DNA of 64,000 nt from NCBI GenBank assembly GCA_020746995.1, contig JAGPXD010000006.1, positions 1,054,001-1,118,000 of the forward strand, read 5' to 3'. Shown here piece by piece: positions 54,479 through 64,000 of this stretch. The stretch is from Plectosphaerella cucumerina (lineage: Eukaryota; Ascomycota; Sordariomycetes; Glomerellales; Plectosphaerellaceae). Below the pieces are notes generated by a model. That model saw only the letters and a program-made list of their open reading frames with translations. It was not told the origin of the DNA and searched no databases. Every line of letters starts with the position of its first letter. Position 1 is the stretch's first letter. Both the position numbers and the translations under genes were made by a program.

Positions 54479-56574
54479 TCATGCAATGCTGAACTCGGCG
54501 ACCTCGCCCACCTCGTTTTTGACTTCCTCGCCGAGCTTGTACGACGCCTTGAAACGCAGCTTGATAGACTGCACTTTCCTCGACCTGTCGCCGGCATGAT
54601 ACACCTCCACCGTCTGCGTGACGCCCCGGCTCTGCTTGGGTGCCAGGACGCGGCCAGTCTGAGGGTTCAGTGCGAGCTCATAGCCCTACGAAGTGGTGAG
54701 TTAGACTATGGACACATGACGTTGATGAAGGGAAACGTACCTTTGTGACAGCAAGCTGATAGTGAAGCTCCGAGATTGGCTGCGCGGTGTTGTTGGAGAA
54801 GGCGAAGGTAAGGGTCAAAGGAGAGGGGTTGGCTGGAGTCCTGTTGGCGAGAAGCTCGATCTTGACGCCAGCATTGCTGACGACAGCGCGGTGCTCCCGC
54901 GGGACGGAAGGGGTTTCGGCCGGCAGAGCGGAAGAGAAGGACCACTCGTCGTCGTCGTTGGACGTCTGCGCCGGGGCCTGGAAGGCTGACGAGGTGGGAG
55001 GGGGAGACTTCTGCGACGTGAAGCTCGCGGCACCGAGGGCTGCGAAGGGGTCGGAAGCAGCAGCCGCCGCCGGCTGAGGCGCTTTGAAGGCCGAGGACGC
55101 TGGAGGCTGGGGCGTTCCGCTCTGGGAGGGGGCGGGTGATGTGAAGGAGGCGAACTGGGAGAAAGGGGGAGGGCTCGAGAGGTTGCCGCTGGCCGAGTTG
55201 CCCTCTGTCATGGTGGACAGGAGCGCAGGGCCGGGGATATCTGTACCAAAGGTTAGCCGATGCGTGAGCCAGGAAGTCGGAAGAATCAAGAACTCACTCG
55301 TGTTGGTGCCGAAACCCAGCGAAAGGGCGCCGCCTTGGCCATAGCTCTCCGTCTCGCCGATGGACAGTCCCAAAAGGTCGTTTTCGAGACTCGCAGGGGC
55401 CTGCGACGCAGGCTGCTTTCCAGAAGACCCGTTCGTGTCGTTGTCACCACCAAAGTCGATCAAGGACAGCTCCTGGGCTGCGCTGCTGCCTCCTCCCGAC
55501 GAGACACTCGCGATAGGGGCTCCGTTGGCCAGCGCCTTTGCCCCTTCGAGGTCGCCCTTCTTGATAAGCTTGTATCGTTCCGCCGTCCGGTGAATGCTGT
55601 CGTTGATCTCGAGGAGCTTGGCGACAGCCTCGTGGTCTTCGGACTCCTCCTCGCACATCTTCTGGATCTTGGGCTGGGCACTCTGCAGAGCCGCGGCGAG
55701 CTCCGAGAAGACGTCGCCATCCTGGATGGTGTCGCCAGGCTTGAAGGCATCCAGGCGCTCCTCGAGCAGACGCGCTTTGGCCTGGATCTTGCCCACGTCT
55801 TCGGCTGCCTTGGCGCGGTAGTCCGTCTTCGAGCGAGTGTCGTATCCAGCCATAATCTTCATAAGACGGTTGGCTTCTTGCAGGTCCTCTGGCTGGCCTC
55901 GCCTGATGAGCTCCTGGAGCTTGGCAGACTGCGCTTCCTTCTCCTCCTCTTCCATTTCTTCCGCAGACTTTAGGTTCTAAACGGAGCAGTTAGTACACAT
56001 GCCAGATCTGGCTGCCGATCAGACCTACGTCACTGGGGTTCAGGACAGCGGCATCGTCCCGCCTGACCTCGGGGAACGTGTAGCCCTTGTAGCTCAGCAG
56101 ACGGTGCATGTCCCTGATGAACCCAAGGTCCTCCTTGTACCTGCTCGTCTCGCAAATGGTGCTCCTCCATTCCTCTATTGCTTCGAGAATCCTCATCTGG
56201 ACTCTTGTTGCGCGTAATGGAGGACGTTCCGGGAACCTCCGCACGAGCTCGTTGAGGAACTCTTTGGTGCTGATCTGCAGGTGGAAAGGGTATCCGCAGT
56301 TCTTGACGCAGATATCCAACAGGCTGAGCGCCAGGAGGGCTACGTTCGGGTTGCGATGGTTGATGTAGTTGACAATGGCGACAGCGGCTTCACGCGGGGT
56401 ACTGCCCTTCTTCGAGTTGATGAGGTCGGAGATCTCGAGGTTCAGCGCGAGGTTCGGCTCGTAGTTTTCGGGGCTGCATGCGCTCTGGATGAATCGCTGG
56501 AGCTGCGAAGGCGTCGGGCGACCAAGCTCGCCCCATCGGTCTCGGGCCGCAGCCCGAGCTGAGGAAGCCTCCAT
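54479..56574 (-). CDS. GGA: GGA clathrin adaptor (VHS, GAT and GAE domains)
   Basis: ARF-dependent monomeric clathrin adaptor sorting cargo from the trans-Golgi to endosomes. Exons 56574-56029, 55976-55298, 55240-54741 and 54685-54479 give 643 residues. The VHS domain is at about 10-150 (FIQSACSPENYEPNLALNLE, VALLALSLLDICVKNCGYPF). The GAT domain is at about 190-330 (KLQELIRRGQPEDLQEANRL). A hinge with the acidic-Phe/clathrin-like LIDFGGD and NDLLGLSIGE follows, then Ser/Pro/Ala-rich linker with SDPFAAL, and the gamma-adaptin ear from about 520 (VKIELLANRTP to GEVAEFSIA). Intron 2 (57 nt) has no stop and is a multiple of three, so splicing failure would insert 19 residues in the hinge. It is divergent from TSR3. 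Confidence 0.95.
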
Positions 56575-57140
56575 CTCGTGATGTCGAGTACCTCGGGTGG
56601 GAGCGGTGGTAGCAGCGGGTTTCGAAGCTTGTAGAGTGAGAGCGTCGAGGCGTGTCTAGATCGGTTCAAAAGTCTCCCTCAGATTGGGTCGCAGGCAAGG
56701 GTAAGAGCTGCCTCGAGATTGTTGGTTGACGAAGGGGTCTCCCTCAAGCTGCACGTCTCAGGAACAGGTCGACAAGGGACAAGCTGGCGGCAAGAGGAGC
56801 GATATCAGGACACTGACGCCGAAGCTCCACAACGTCGATGGCCGGAGCGCACCTGCTTGATTGGCTGGCAGGGATGTGGTGTATTCGGCGCCCCGATATG
56901 CAACTCAAGCCCGGTACTGTATTACTTCAGCCTGCTCCTTTTTTGAGGGCATTACTTTATCGAGCTTCTACCCCGCCAGCCCCCCGTTACGAACGGCGCC
57001 GTCAGTTCAAGTTGCCCCTCCAAAAAAACGTCGCCGACGGGACGTGACTGTGCGACACCGACACCTGTGATTCCCATCTCGATCGGACCCGAAAGCCCGA
57101 CCTACGCTCAGCATACCGAATCGCCGCTGGATCTCACCCC
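56575..57140. promoter_or_regulatory. Divergent promoter region (GGA / TSR3)
   Basis: 566 bp between divergent starts. Small plus-strand frames at 56719-57070 have no recognisable product. A GATTGGCTGG inverted CCAAT box lies near 56859. Confidence 0.4.
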
Positions 57141-58349
57141 ATGGTTCGACACAAGAAAGACAAGTTCTCGTCCCGCGGCCGGCCGCACCATGGCCCTCCT
57201 CGGAACAGGCCCGAGGGCGATGCTGAAGGAGGTTCTTCTTCTGGCCGACCCGTCTTCAAGGCGGCTTGCTGGGATCTCGGTCACTGCGACCCGAAGCGGT
57301 GTTCCGGCAAAAGGCTCATTCGCCAGGGAATGATGCGCGAGCTCCATCTCGGCCAACGCTTCAACGGAGTCATCATCACACCCAACGGCAAGCAGACAGT
57401 GTCCCCAGCCGACCGGGAAATCCTCGAAGCATATGGCGCCGCAGTAGTCGAGTGCAGCTGGGCCCGCACCCAAGAAGTCCAGTGGAACAAGGTTGGCGGA
57501 AAGTGCGAGCGCCTCCTGCCGTACCTGGTGGCCGCCAATACCGTCAACTACGGCAAGCCCTGGCGGTTGAACTGCGCAGAGGCACTGGCAGCGGCTTTCT
57601 ACATCTGCGGCCAGCCAGAGTGGGCTGCCCAAGTGCTGACGCCATTCTCATACGGAGAGTCCTTCCTGGAGATCAACGGAAGCCTCCTAAAGAAGTATGC
57701 CGCCTGCGAAGATGAGAAGGGGGTAAAGAAGGTTGAGGAAGAGTGGATGGAGAGGCTGGAGAAAGAATATGCCGAAAGCAGAGAGCAAGAGGATGGCGAC
57801 ATCTGGGCAGGCGGCAACACCAACAGGAGGATCAATATCTCTTCAGATGAGGAAGACGAAGACGACGAGGACGATGATGAGGAGGGCAATGAGAAGAAGA
57901 AGAAGAGCAAGGATGATGAGGACGATGATGGCAGCATCGACGGCATCTACCTGACGAACGCAAACTTCAAGAAGCCTGACCTCTTGTCGGAATCGAAGGT
58001 TGAGGAGGCAAAGGACCCATACGCGCTGTCGGACGACAGCGACGACGATGCGGCCATGGAGGAGATCCGCCGAAAGGTGCTCGCCTCAAAAGTCTTCACA
58101 AATCCTGAATCCTCTGACAAGAAGAAGCCAGAGTCCATCGCTCGGCCAGAACAACGGTACAAGGCGGATTCTGACGTTGAGCCGGACAGCGACAATGGAG
58201 AGGATGATGACGAGTTTGACAACATCATCGACGCGACGCCAGTTACGGACAGGATAGGGCTGGCAAAGCTGGAGAAGGAAAGGTCCAAGGCGACCATCAC
58301 AAGTCGGACGTTCTCGTCCAACGTGGTCTCGGCACCGAAGAGGTGGTAG
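57141..58349 (+). CDS. TSR3: TSR3, 18S rRNA aminocarboxypropyltransferase
   Basis: Transfers the aminocarboxypropyl group of S-adenosylmethionine to the hypermodified pseudouridine of 18S rRNA late in 40S maturation. The intronless frame gives 402 residues from MVRHKKDKFSSRG. The RLI-like N-terminal part (ACWDLGHCDPKRCSGKRL, near 42-60) and the DUF367 core (VVECSWARTQ, RLLPYLVAANTVNYGKPWRL, NCAEALAAAFYICG) cover residues 40-200. The remaining half is acidic and disordered with SSDEEDEDDEDDDEEGN and several DDSDDD clusters, longer than the archaeal minimum but usual in fungi. Together with UTP22 it is a second small-subunit biogenesis gene in the window. Confidence 0.95.
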   Translation: MVRHKKDKFSSRGRPHHGPPRNRPEGDAEGGSSSGRPVFKAACWDLGHCDPKRCSGKRLIRQGMMRELHLGQRFNGVIITPNGKQTVSPADREILEAYGAAVVECSWARTQEVQWNKVGGKCERLLPYLVAANTVNYGKPWRLNCAEALAAAFYICGQPEWAAQVLTPFSYGESFLEINGSLLKKYAACEDEKGVKKVEEEWMERLEKEYAESREQEDGDIWAGGNTNRRINISSDEEDEDDEDDDEEGNEKKKKSKDDEDDDGSIDGIYLTNANFKKPDLLSESKVEEAKDPYALSDDSDDDAAMEEIRRKVLASKVFTNPESSDKKKPESIARPEQRYKADSDVEPDSDNGEDDDEFDNIIDATPVTDRIGLAKLEKERSKATITSRTFSSNVVSAPKRW

Positions 58350-58791
58350 ACCTATACATGGAGCCAGGCTGGACGCTATTCTTAGTACATGCCAGCTTAA
58401 GGATATCATTTTGGCTCATCGTGCAACAACCGCCTCGCGCATGCTCTAGATGCTTCGCCTGGCTTGTACGATCCTTGATGGCCCATTCTATCGCGTGACT
58501 GTCATAATTGATATGCGATTGGATAGCTGAACAAACCAGACAGGTTTGTTCCGTCTGATATAAATACCGTCGCCGAGCACTGTGGGTGGCAGGCCTTTCA
58601 AAGCCCAGGCCAGTGGTGCACGTTCCCTGATGCGCTGCCCCCAAAAGTTATATTGGGGGACCAGGAAGCTAGAAACAGCTTTTGAACAACCACAACCCCT
58701 GCCAGCTCTTCTCTTCTACCGACCTACGCAACTAGAACGCGCACCGACAGAACACACGCCGAGAAAGAAGGGGCACCCAAAGCTCCGGAAG
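58350..58791. promoter_or_regulatory. TSR3 3' region and promoter of the FHA-domain gene
   Basis: 442 bp between tandem genes. The string GATATAAATACCG near 58557 is TATA-like and lies about 230 bp before the next ATG. An open frame from 58582 joins in frame to the next gene but begins with GTG. Confidence 0.45.
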
Positions 58792-59754
58792 ATGGACGCA
58801 GACACAGACGCGCACAGTCGCGAGCGATCCAGCCGCCACAGGGACGACGGCAGTTCCGAACACAGACGCCGGCGCAGTCGAAGTCGCGATCGCGCATCCG
58901 AACGCCACAGGCCGAGAGACGGATCAGAACACAGGGAGAGGCGGAGGAGGGATAGAAAACGGTCACAGAGTCCCCCCGACTCCCCACGACGGCAGAGATC
59001 GCGGTCGCGCGACCGCGCCAGAGACAGCCATCGCGACAACCGGCGGGAACGCGGATCCGAACGCAGCAGCCACCGACGACGAGGATCCCCCGACGCCGCG
59101 AGACCGGATCGCCACAGCAGAAGAACAGACCGCGCGGACGAATCGTCAGCCTCGGACAAAAACCAGCGGAAAGCCAGCCCTCTGCGGAGGCGAGGGCCCC
59201 TCCCGCCGCAGGAGACGTCTTTCGCCGTCGACTCGGGCGAGGTCGGCGAGGAGGCGGCCAAGCCAAAAGAACAACCCAACTTTAGCAACTCGGGCGCCCT
59301 CGCCAAAGCAGCCAACTCCATCCAGCAAGCCGACGGCAGCGTCGTCACGCTCAAATACCACGAGCCGCCCGAGGCGCGCAAGCCGCCGGCCAAGGACGAC
59401 TGGAAGATGTTCGTGTTCAAGGGGGACGACGTGGTCGACACGATCGGCCTCAGCACGCGCAGCTGCTGGCTGGTGGGACGCGAGCCGGCCGTGGTCGACA
59501 TTCTGGCGGAGCACCCGAGCCTGAGCAAGCAGCACGCGGTGGTGCAGTTCCGGTACGTGGAGAAGAGGAACGAGTTTGGCGACAAGATTGGGCGGGTCAA
59601 GCCGTACCTGATCGATCTGGAGAGCGCGAACAAGACGCTGTTGAATGGGAAGAAGATTGCGGAGAGCAGGTATGTCGAGCTGCGGGATAAGGATGTTGTG
59701 CAGTTTGGTCATAGCACGAGGGAGTACGTGGTGATGCTGGCGCCGAAGAGCTAG
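58792..59754 (+). CDS. PML1: SNIP1/Pml1-type FHA-domain protein (RES splicing complex)
   Basis: FHA-domain subunit related to yeast Pml1, human SNIP1 and plant DAWDLE, which act with Bud13 and Snu17 in the RES complex on spliceosomes and pre-mRNA retention. The intronless frame gives 320 residues from MDADTDAHSRE. Residues 1-140 are an SR-like stretch dominated by Arg/Ser/Asp/His repeats. A short linker GALAKAANSIQQADG and the pre-FHA segment VTLKYHEPPEARKP are typical of the family. The FHA domain occupies about 205-318, with SCWLVGRE, LSKQHAVVQFR, LIDLESANKTLLNGK and the C-terminal FGHSTREYVVM. The phosphothreonine-binding Arg, Ser and His positions are present. The 278-bp gap to the convergent AMMECR1 gene holds nothing else. 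Confidence 0.92.
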   Translation: MDADTDAHSRERSSRHRDDGSSEHRRRRSRSRDRASERHRPRDGSEHRERRRRDRKRSQSPPDSPRRQRSRSRDRARDSHRDNRRERGSERSSHRRRGSPDAARPDRHSRRTDRADESSASDKNQRKASPLRRRGPLPPQETSFAVDSGEVGEEAAKPKEQPNFSNSGALAKAANSIQQADGSVVTLKYHEPPEARKPPAKDDWKMFVFKGDDVVDTIGLSTRSCWLVGREPAVVDILAEHPSLSKQHAVVQFRYVEKRNEFGDKIGRVKPYLIDLESANKTLLNGKKIAESRYVELRDKDVVQFGHSTREYVVMLAPKS

Positions 59755-60032
59755 ATGCTGGTGGGCAGTTATCCTACGGGGATTTGTGTGGCAGGTCTGG
59801 GAGTGGTTGTCAGAATTATAGGCCCTCTAGATATGTGCGTTGGCAGAATCGAGCGCCGTCACCTGGGAGAGGTGTGGCAAAAGCTCGATGTGAGCCGAGG
59901 CACGGTCAGCCCAGAACAGTCAGATACGCTTCTATCTGTCTATCGACTCGACATTCGCCTGGATCCGTGAGTATTGCGGGCAGGCAATTTAGCTTGATGT
60001 CCCGCCACATAGAGCCGTGAGCCTCCGGAAGA

Positions 60033-60824
60033 CTACGACCTTCCCTTGGTGGCATCAACCCAATCCCTCCACTTCTTGTATTCCGCGTATTCCAGACCCT
60101 CCTTCTTGCCCTGGTAGCGGACGACCTTGAGATCAATGTCCTCCCACTTTTCTTTTCTGCCCGTCCAGCCCGCCTTGCGCATGAGGCTCACGAGAGTCTG
60201 CTCCTTGGTCCACTCCTGCTCCACGGCGACGTCGGGAAGGTACGTGGCGCCGTGCCGGCGGCCGTGATAGACGAAGCTGATGCGCAGGCCGTGGACGCCG
60301 AGGGTCCAGTCCATGGCGTCGTCGGCGTCCTCAAAGTCGGTGAGGAGGGTGACGGCCACCTCGAGCGAGGGGAGCTCGTCCTCGTCAATGGGCGAGAAGC
60401 GGGTATCATGCAGGGCCGAGGTGAGTGCGTACTCGGACAGGCCGGTGTCGAGCTCCTGGGCCTCAAAGGTTCCGATACATCCACGCAGGGAGCGGGAGCC
60501 TGACCGGCTGGAGATGGTGTTCCAGGTGACGAAGAGCGGGGACTCGTCGATGGGGTCTTGGGCCAGGGACTCGGTTGAGGTCAGGGCGGTGTCGGCGCCG
60601 AGGGAGACGCTGGAGCCGGAGGAGGCGGTGCCCGAGTCGCTGGCGGGGGTCTCAGCCAGGCGCTGGAGGGCGGGGATCTGCTTTCTCGACGAGGCGCCAG
60701 CGGCGGGGGTGTTGGCGTACTCTTTCCACGAGTTTCGGACGTCGACGAGGGACATGGCCTTGCGTCGCTCGAGGTGCGCGGCCAGCGCCTCGAAGCAGTA
60801 GAGGCAGTGCTCCACGGAAGCCAT
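60033..60824 (-). CDS. AMMECR1: AMMECR1-domain protein
   Basis: A member of the widely conserved AMMECR1 family, whose biochemical function is not established. The intronless frame of 263 residues starts at MASVEHC; the apparent 19-residue extension to 60881 begins with GTG. Family hallmarks are the CFEALAAHL start, FVTWNT, the invariant LRGCIGTF (about 136-143), DTRFSPIDEDELPSLEVAVTLL split by normal spacing, GVHGLRISF, GATYLPDVAVEQEWTKEQTL and the C-terminal KVVRYQ. A disordered Ser/Thr/Ala insert at about 50-110 separates the first helix from the core, as is common in fungi. It is convergent with the FHA-domain gene. Confidence 0.94.
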   Translation of the reverse strand: MASVEHCLYCFEALAAHLERRKAMSLVDVRNSWKEYANTPAAGASSRKQIPALQRLAETPASDSGTASSGSSVSLGADTALTSTESLAQDPIDESPLFVTWNTISSRSGSRSLRGCIGTFEAQELDTGLSEYALTSALHDTRFSPIDEDELPSLEVAVTLLTDFEDADDAMDWTLGVHGLRISFVYHGRRHGATYLPDVAVEQEWTKEQTLVSLMRKAGWTGRKEKWEDIDLKVVRYQGKKEGLEYAEYKKWRDWVDATKGRS

Positions 60825-62446
60825 GGTCGGATGAGTGGGGGAGATGGAGAAGTGAGCGAGCGTCAGATGATTATTGTTCACGTCTATTGGACGTGACGAG
60901 GGAGAGGTCGGAGCTGTCTAGAGAGCTCGCTCGTCGTCAAGGCCAGGAGGACAAACGGGCGTGGGACGAGGCGGGAGGTTCGGCGGGGTGCAGTGACATA
61001 CTCCTGGTGGGGAGCGTGGTGACCTCACCTTAAGCATTCGCTGGGGAAAGCTCAGCTCACCGGGTTGGGGTGGTTACCCCGCCATTGTACGGGAAAGATA
61101 GCAGATTGAATAGCCAACGCCTCAGTGTTGGGTTAGTATTCGAGGTACCTCCATGCAGAGATACTCTACCACGGCAACCATTTTGGGTCGCTCTTGCCAG
61201 TGTCATACAGCTGTGCCGCGGTGCTCATTGAGGTTCCATTCGTTTGGTTTGACCCGACGTGTGTTGACCCGGATCCCATCTTCTCCCTGTCCTCGATCAA
61301 ACATTCTCTTGCAAGCGACACCACTTCTAGGTGCTTATCCACAGATCACCCAAGTCTGACAACCTGCCACATCACCCCCTTTGGGGCCCTTGAAGCCCCA
61401 GACCCCAGGGCTGACGCAGGCTGACCTCGCAGACTGGCGGAGGTTTCTGTGGTCGATCCCGGGGCGGCTCTTGGCGGATGCGACTCCTAGCGGCACCCGG
61501 CAGGGGGTTGAAGGTTTCGAGTTGCGCCGCCCCCTGACCGGCTGCAGTCTGTCTCTCAAGTCTACAAGGGCCTGGCATTTGACAAGCCTGGGCGTGAACA
61601 CTCATCCCGTCCTGCATTGCAAGTTGAACTGTCGACTGAAGCTGCAGACAGACCACAACTTGCACCCGGCGCACTGCATCTGATGTTTTCTCAAGCACCC
61701 GTCGACGATAGATTAGCACTGCCTCCCGTCCCAACTCGACATGTTCCCCCAGACGGCAAAGCAGGGCTGCGTGCGTGTTCGAGACACGACCCCTGACCCG
61801 GGCGCGGGCTCCCGGGCCCTGCAGTGACAGCGTCAGCGACCAGCCCAGGCCGATCCGTCGCAACTACGTCTCAAGGCGAAACCCGACGAACAAGCTTATT
61901 GCCCGCCCGTCTTGGCTCGCGTTGCCCGCCATCCGCGTCCGAGGGCCCGTCGAGCGTCACACCTCGACCGCCGGTGGCCCCTGCCAGCCTGCCAGCCTGC
62001 TAAAAGTCGGAATCCGCCCCGGCAAGATGAGACGAGAGGGCGGCACGCACATGTGATGACAGCTGTAGCATCCCCCCGTCACCCGTGGCAGCATCGCATG
62101 GCCCGCCCTTGAGGTTGCGAAACAGCTCCTGGCCTGACGCCGCGCAGGGAGACACGGACGGACGTCCACGCGTCTGGGCGGCGGTGCACCATGTAACCGT
62201 GAAGGAAAAAGGAGGCAGGTCGGCCGGGTTGCCGGCCGTGTCAGAGAATACATATTGAATGCCTCCTGCCCCGATTCTCTGGCAGGTTTCTTTCCTCTCC
62301 TCAACTTGACGTTCCATTCCTTACCGTCCCTTCTCTTCTCTTCGAACAACTTGAAAATCTGCCCTGTCGCCGGCCGACATTCTTTTGAACACCACGCCCA
62401 TCACAAACACCGAACTTCAACCGTTCCGAACAACCACACAGTCAAG
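60825..62446. other. Intergenic region and leader of the small secreted peptide gene
   Basis: About 1.6 kb without a supportable gene. Frames such as 163 codons at 61372-61863 (minus) lack family features. The last 170 bp before 62447 is C/T/A-rich on the + strand (CTCTTCTCTTCG near 62330), like other 5' leaders here. Confidence 0.5.
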
Positions 62447-62685
62447 ATGCAGTTCTCCGTCCTCGCCGTCTTCGCCGTCATGGCCTCCGCCGTCGCCGCT
62501 TCTCCCAACCGTACGTCCCAATATCAAGTCACCCGCTGCCTGTGGCTCTCCTAACAATGTCCCCAGGTCTTGTGCCTCGCCAGGCCTCTACGGTCCCCGT
62601 CGGTTCGCCCGCAATGACCGACGCCAACGGCAACGTCGTCGCCTTTGACTCGACCAAGGTCAAGGCCGGTGTCAGGCGTCTGTAG
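62447..62685 (+). CDS. Very small secreted peptide precursor
   Basis: I do not recognise a family. ATG at 62447 opens a 64-nt exon. A 56-nt intron (donor GTACGT at 62511, CTAAC branch point, acceptor CCCCAG ending 62566) leads to a second exon to 62685, giving 60 residues. Residues 1-18 are a clear signal peptide (MQFSVLAVFAVMASAVAA). The mature part is about 40 residues, starts SPNRLVPRQ, has no Cys and ends GVRRL. The LVPRQ stretch could be a propeptide boundary cut after Arg. Correct splice signals, an in-phase join and a good signal peptide make a real gene likely despite the length. A role as secreted signal, wall-associated peptide or effector is unknown. Confidence 0.7.
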
Positions 62686-64000
62686 ATGCAAACCCTCAGG
62701 ACGCCGAGCCTCTGCCCACGGGAGCACACCGCCACGGGCCACACGGCATTCGACATGCCCCCCCGCATTAGACTTGGCGAGCTGGGCTTGGCACCCGTTT
62801 TGATGCGCCCACGATTTGCGGCGGGAAGATAGTACAATAATGATGGGATTGGGAGAGGAGAGGTGGGCTTGCTACGATATTGGGCGTACATGGCTGCCGG
62901 ACCTTCCAGTCTTCAGGGTAGTTTTTCAACCAAGTTCATGAGACCATGCCGGCCCTGGGTATCTTTGAGGTGTCCGTTGAGTGAGTGATTCTCAAGACGG
63001 ATGACTAGTCACAGTGTCGGGTCGATGCTCGAATTACTCTAGGCATCTGGCAGAGGCGGATAGAAGTACGTATTTCGGAGCTTTGACAGGCTTGTTATCA
63101 GAGGATATCAATGGGCCTGGAGCAAACCTCGACGGATACCTCCCCAGATGCCAAGGCACCAAGGCCTGGCAGAGATGCATGCCAATGTCAACGTCGACAG
63201 TCGCCTCTCACAAGTTCTAAACCTCATGAGACCCTGATGTAATAAAAACGACAACCGTCTTTCCAGATTTGAACGTGAAAGATGAAACTCACCAATTCAG
63301 CAAAGGGCCAAGTCCCCAGCCCTTCGTGAGGGCAACACAGCGAAGATTACCTAAGCCGCCCAGGGACAAGTGCCGGATTGGCTCTCCACACCAACAAGCA
63401 CCTCAACGTCATCGGCTACCGCTTGCGTCTGGTCGAATTTCGAGCCGCCCGCCACCTGCAGCCTCCCACGCCCTGCCCGACCACTCCTCCGAACCGTCGG
63501 CTGTCACGCGGCCCCTCCCTCGCAGCCATGTGGCGGTCATGGTTCGATGGGAACGACCGAGGCATCGTGCATGCCCTTATCGCCCGGCAGCGCGCATGCC
63601 GGGCGTTTTATTGTGATTTTCAAGTTTTCAACAGGCAGCGGTGACAAGAGTCGGTGCTCCGCGGATGAGTGCAATGGAAAGTGAAGGTGCCGATGGACCC
63701 AGTAAAGTCAGATTGGCCATCTCATCCAATTTCGCAGATCCCCACAGGCCCCGGCCTGCAGAGTCGAGGAGGCGCGAAAAAGGTACCCTAGATGTCTCTC
63801 CTCGACGCCCTCGAGACAAACAATTCGATTGAAATCTGGTGCATCCAGAGACCAGAGGGGTCCAGACTCCGCTAAATTTCCAGGAACCACATTTCATGTC
63901 CGTGGCACGGTGTTCAGTGTTACTCTGCAACCGAATCAAAAACGCTGTGAAGGAACTTGGATGGGGGAAAGGAACCTGAATCGAACGGGCTGGAGCCTGG
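62686..64000. other. Terminal intergenic region, no gene seen
   Basis: About 1.3 kb after the small peptide gene. Frames up to 115 codons are present but overlap and have no family features. The last 30 bases include a GTTCGATTC match on the minus strand, a tRNA B-box-like string, but the rest would lie outside the window and the T-stem is imperfect. Confidence 0.45.

Noticed and set aside
63628..63939. 103-codon minus-strand frame near the right end
   Set aside because: No signal peptide, domain or splice context; composition like other non-coding frames.
63965..64000. Possible tRNA on the minus strand at the right edge (GTTCGATTC string)
   Set aside because: The T-stem has a mismatch, no acceptor stem can be formed in view, and the A box would be outside the window.

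Overview
The window is from the nuclear genome of a filamentous ascomycete, most likely a Sordariomycete and possibly Glomerellales. Genes carry short introns (about 45-95 nt, one proposed at 419 nt) with GTRNGT donors and CTRAC branch points, and coding sequence is GC-rich. The Fus3/Kss1-type MAP kinase closely resembles the PMK1/CMK1/VMK1 family as I remember it. The genus is inferred from memory of protein families, not from a search. Coding frames that appear to start with GTG or TTG were re-started at an ATG or joined to an upstream exon.

Layout: 1-240 is an AT-rich edge, probably a degraded transposon remnant. 577-3574 SEC24 (+). 6534-7804 MAP kinase (+) behind a long pyrimidine-rich leader. 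8404-9432 OXR1-type TLDc protein (-). 10427-12604 proline-rich single-pass membrane protein (-). 12605-17069 a large gene-poor gap. 17070-19159 conserved protein of unknown function (+). 20027-20362 a small transposon with 43-bp terminal inverted repeats and a 9-bp target duplication. 22213-23867 metacaspase (+). 24437-28754 microtubule-organising coiled-coil protein (-). 29788-31708 FBXO21-like protein (+). 31976-33750 UCH37/BAP1-type deubiquitinase (-). 35011-38975 nucleoporin POM152 (+). 39280-42613 UTP22 (-). 43340-45014 mitochondrial SCOT (+). 45370-46877 unknown protein (+). 48541-49416 PP28/PDAP1-type protein (+). 49685-50713 unknown membrane protein (-). 51134-54200 mitochondrial IF-2 (+). 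54479-56574 GGA adaptor (-). 57141-58349 TSR3 (+). 58792-59754 SNIP1/Pml1 FHA protein (+). 60033-60824 AMMECR1 protein (-). 62447-62685 a tiny secreted peptide (+).

This is core-chromosome content: vesicle traffic (SEC24, GGA), ribosome biogenesis and translation (UTP22, TSR3, mIF2), nuclear pore and microtubule organisation (POM152, CM1 protein), ubiquitin and protease functions (FBXO21-like, UCH, metacaspase), signalling (MAPK), ketone-body metabolism (SCOT) and splicing (SNIP1/Pml1). The genes are not a biosynthetic cluster; several pairs are divergent and share a promoter region. I found no CRISPR array, rRNA or convincing tRNA, and no clear multi-gene novel system. The most novel items are the inverted-repeat element with its internal 17-bp minisatellite, the 60-residue secreted peptide, a perfect 24-bp palindrome in the MAP kinase 3' region, and three proteins of unknown function. 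Start codons and splice sites are manual inferences; no transcript data were available.
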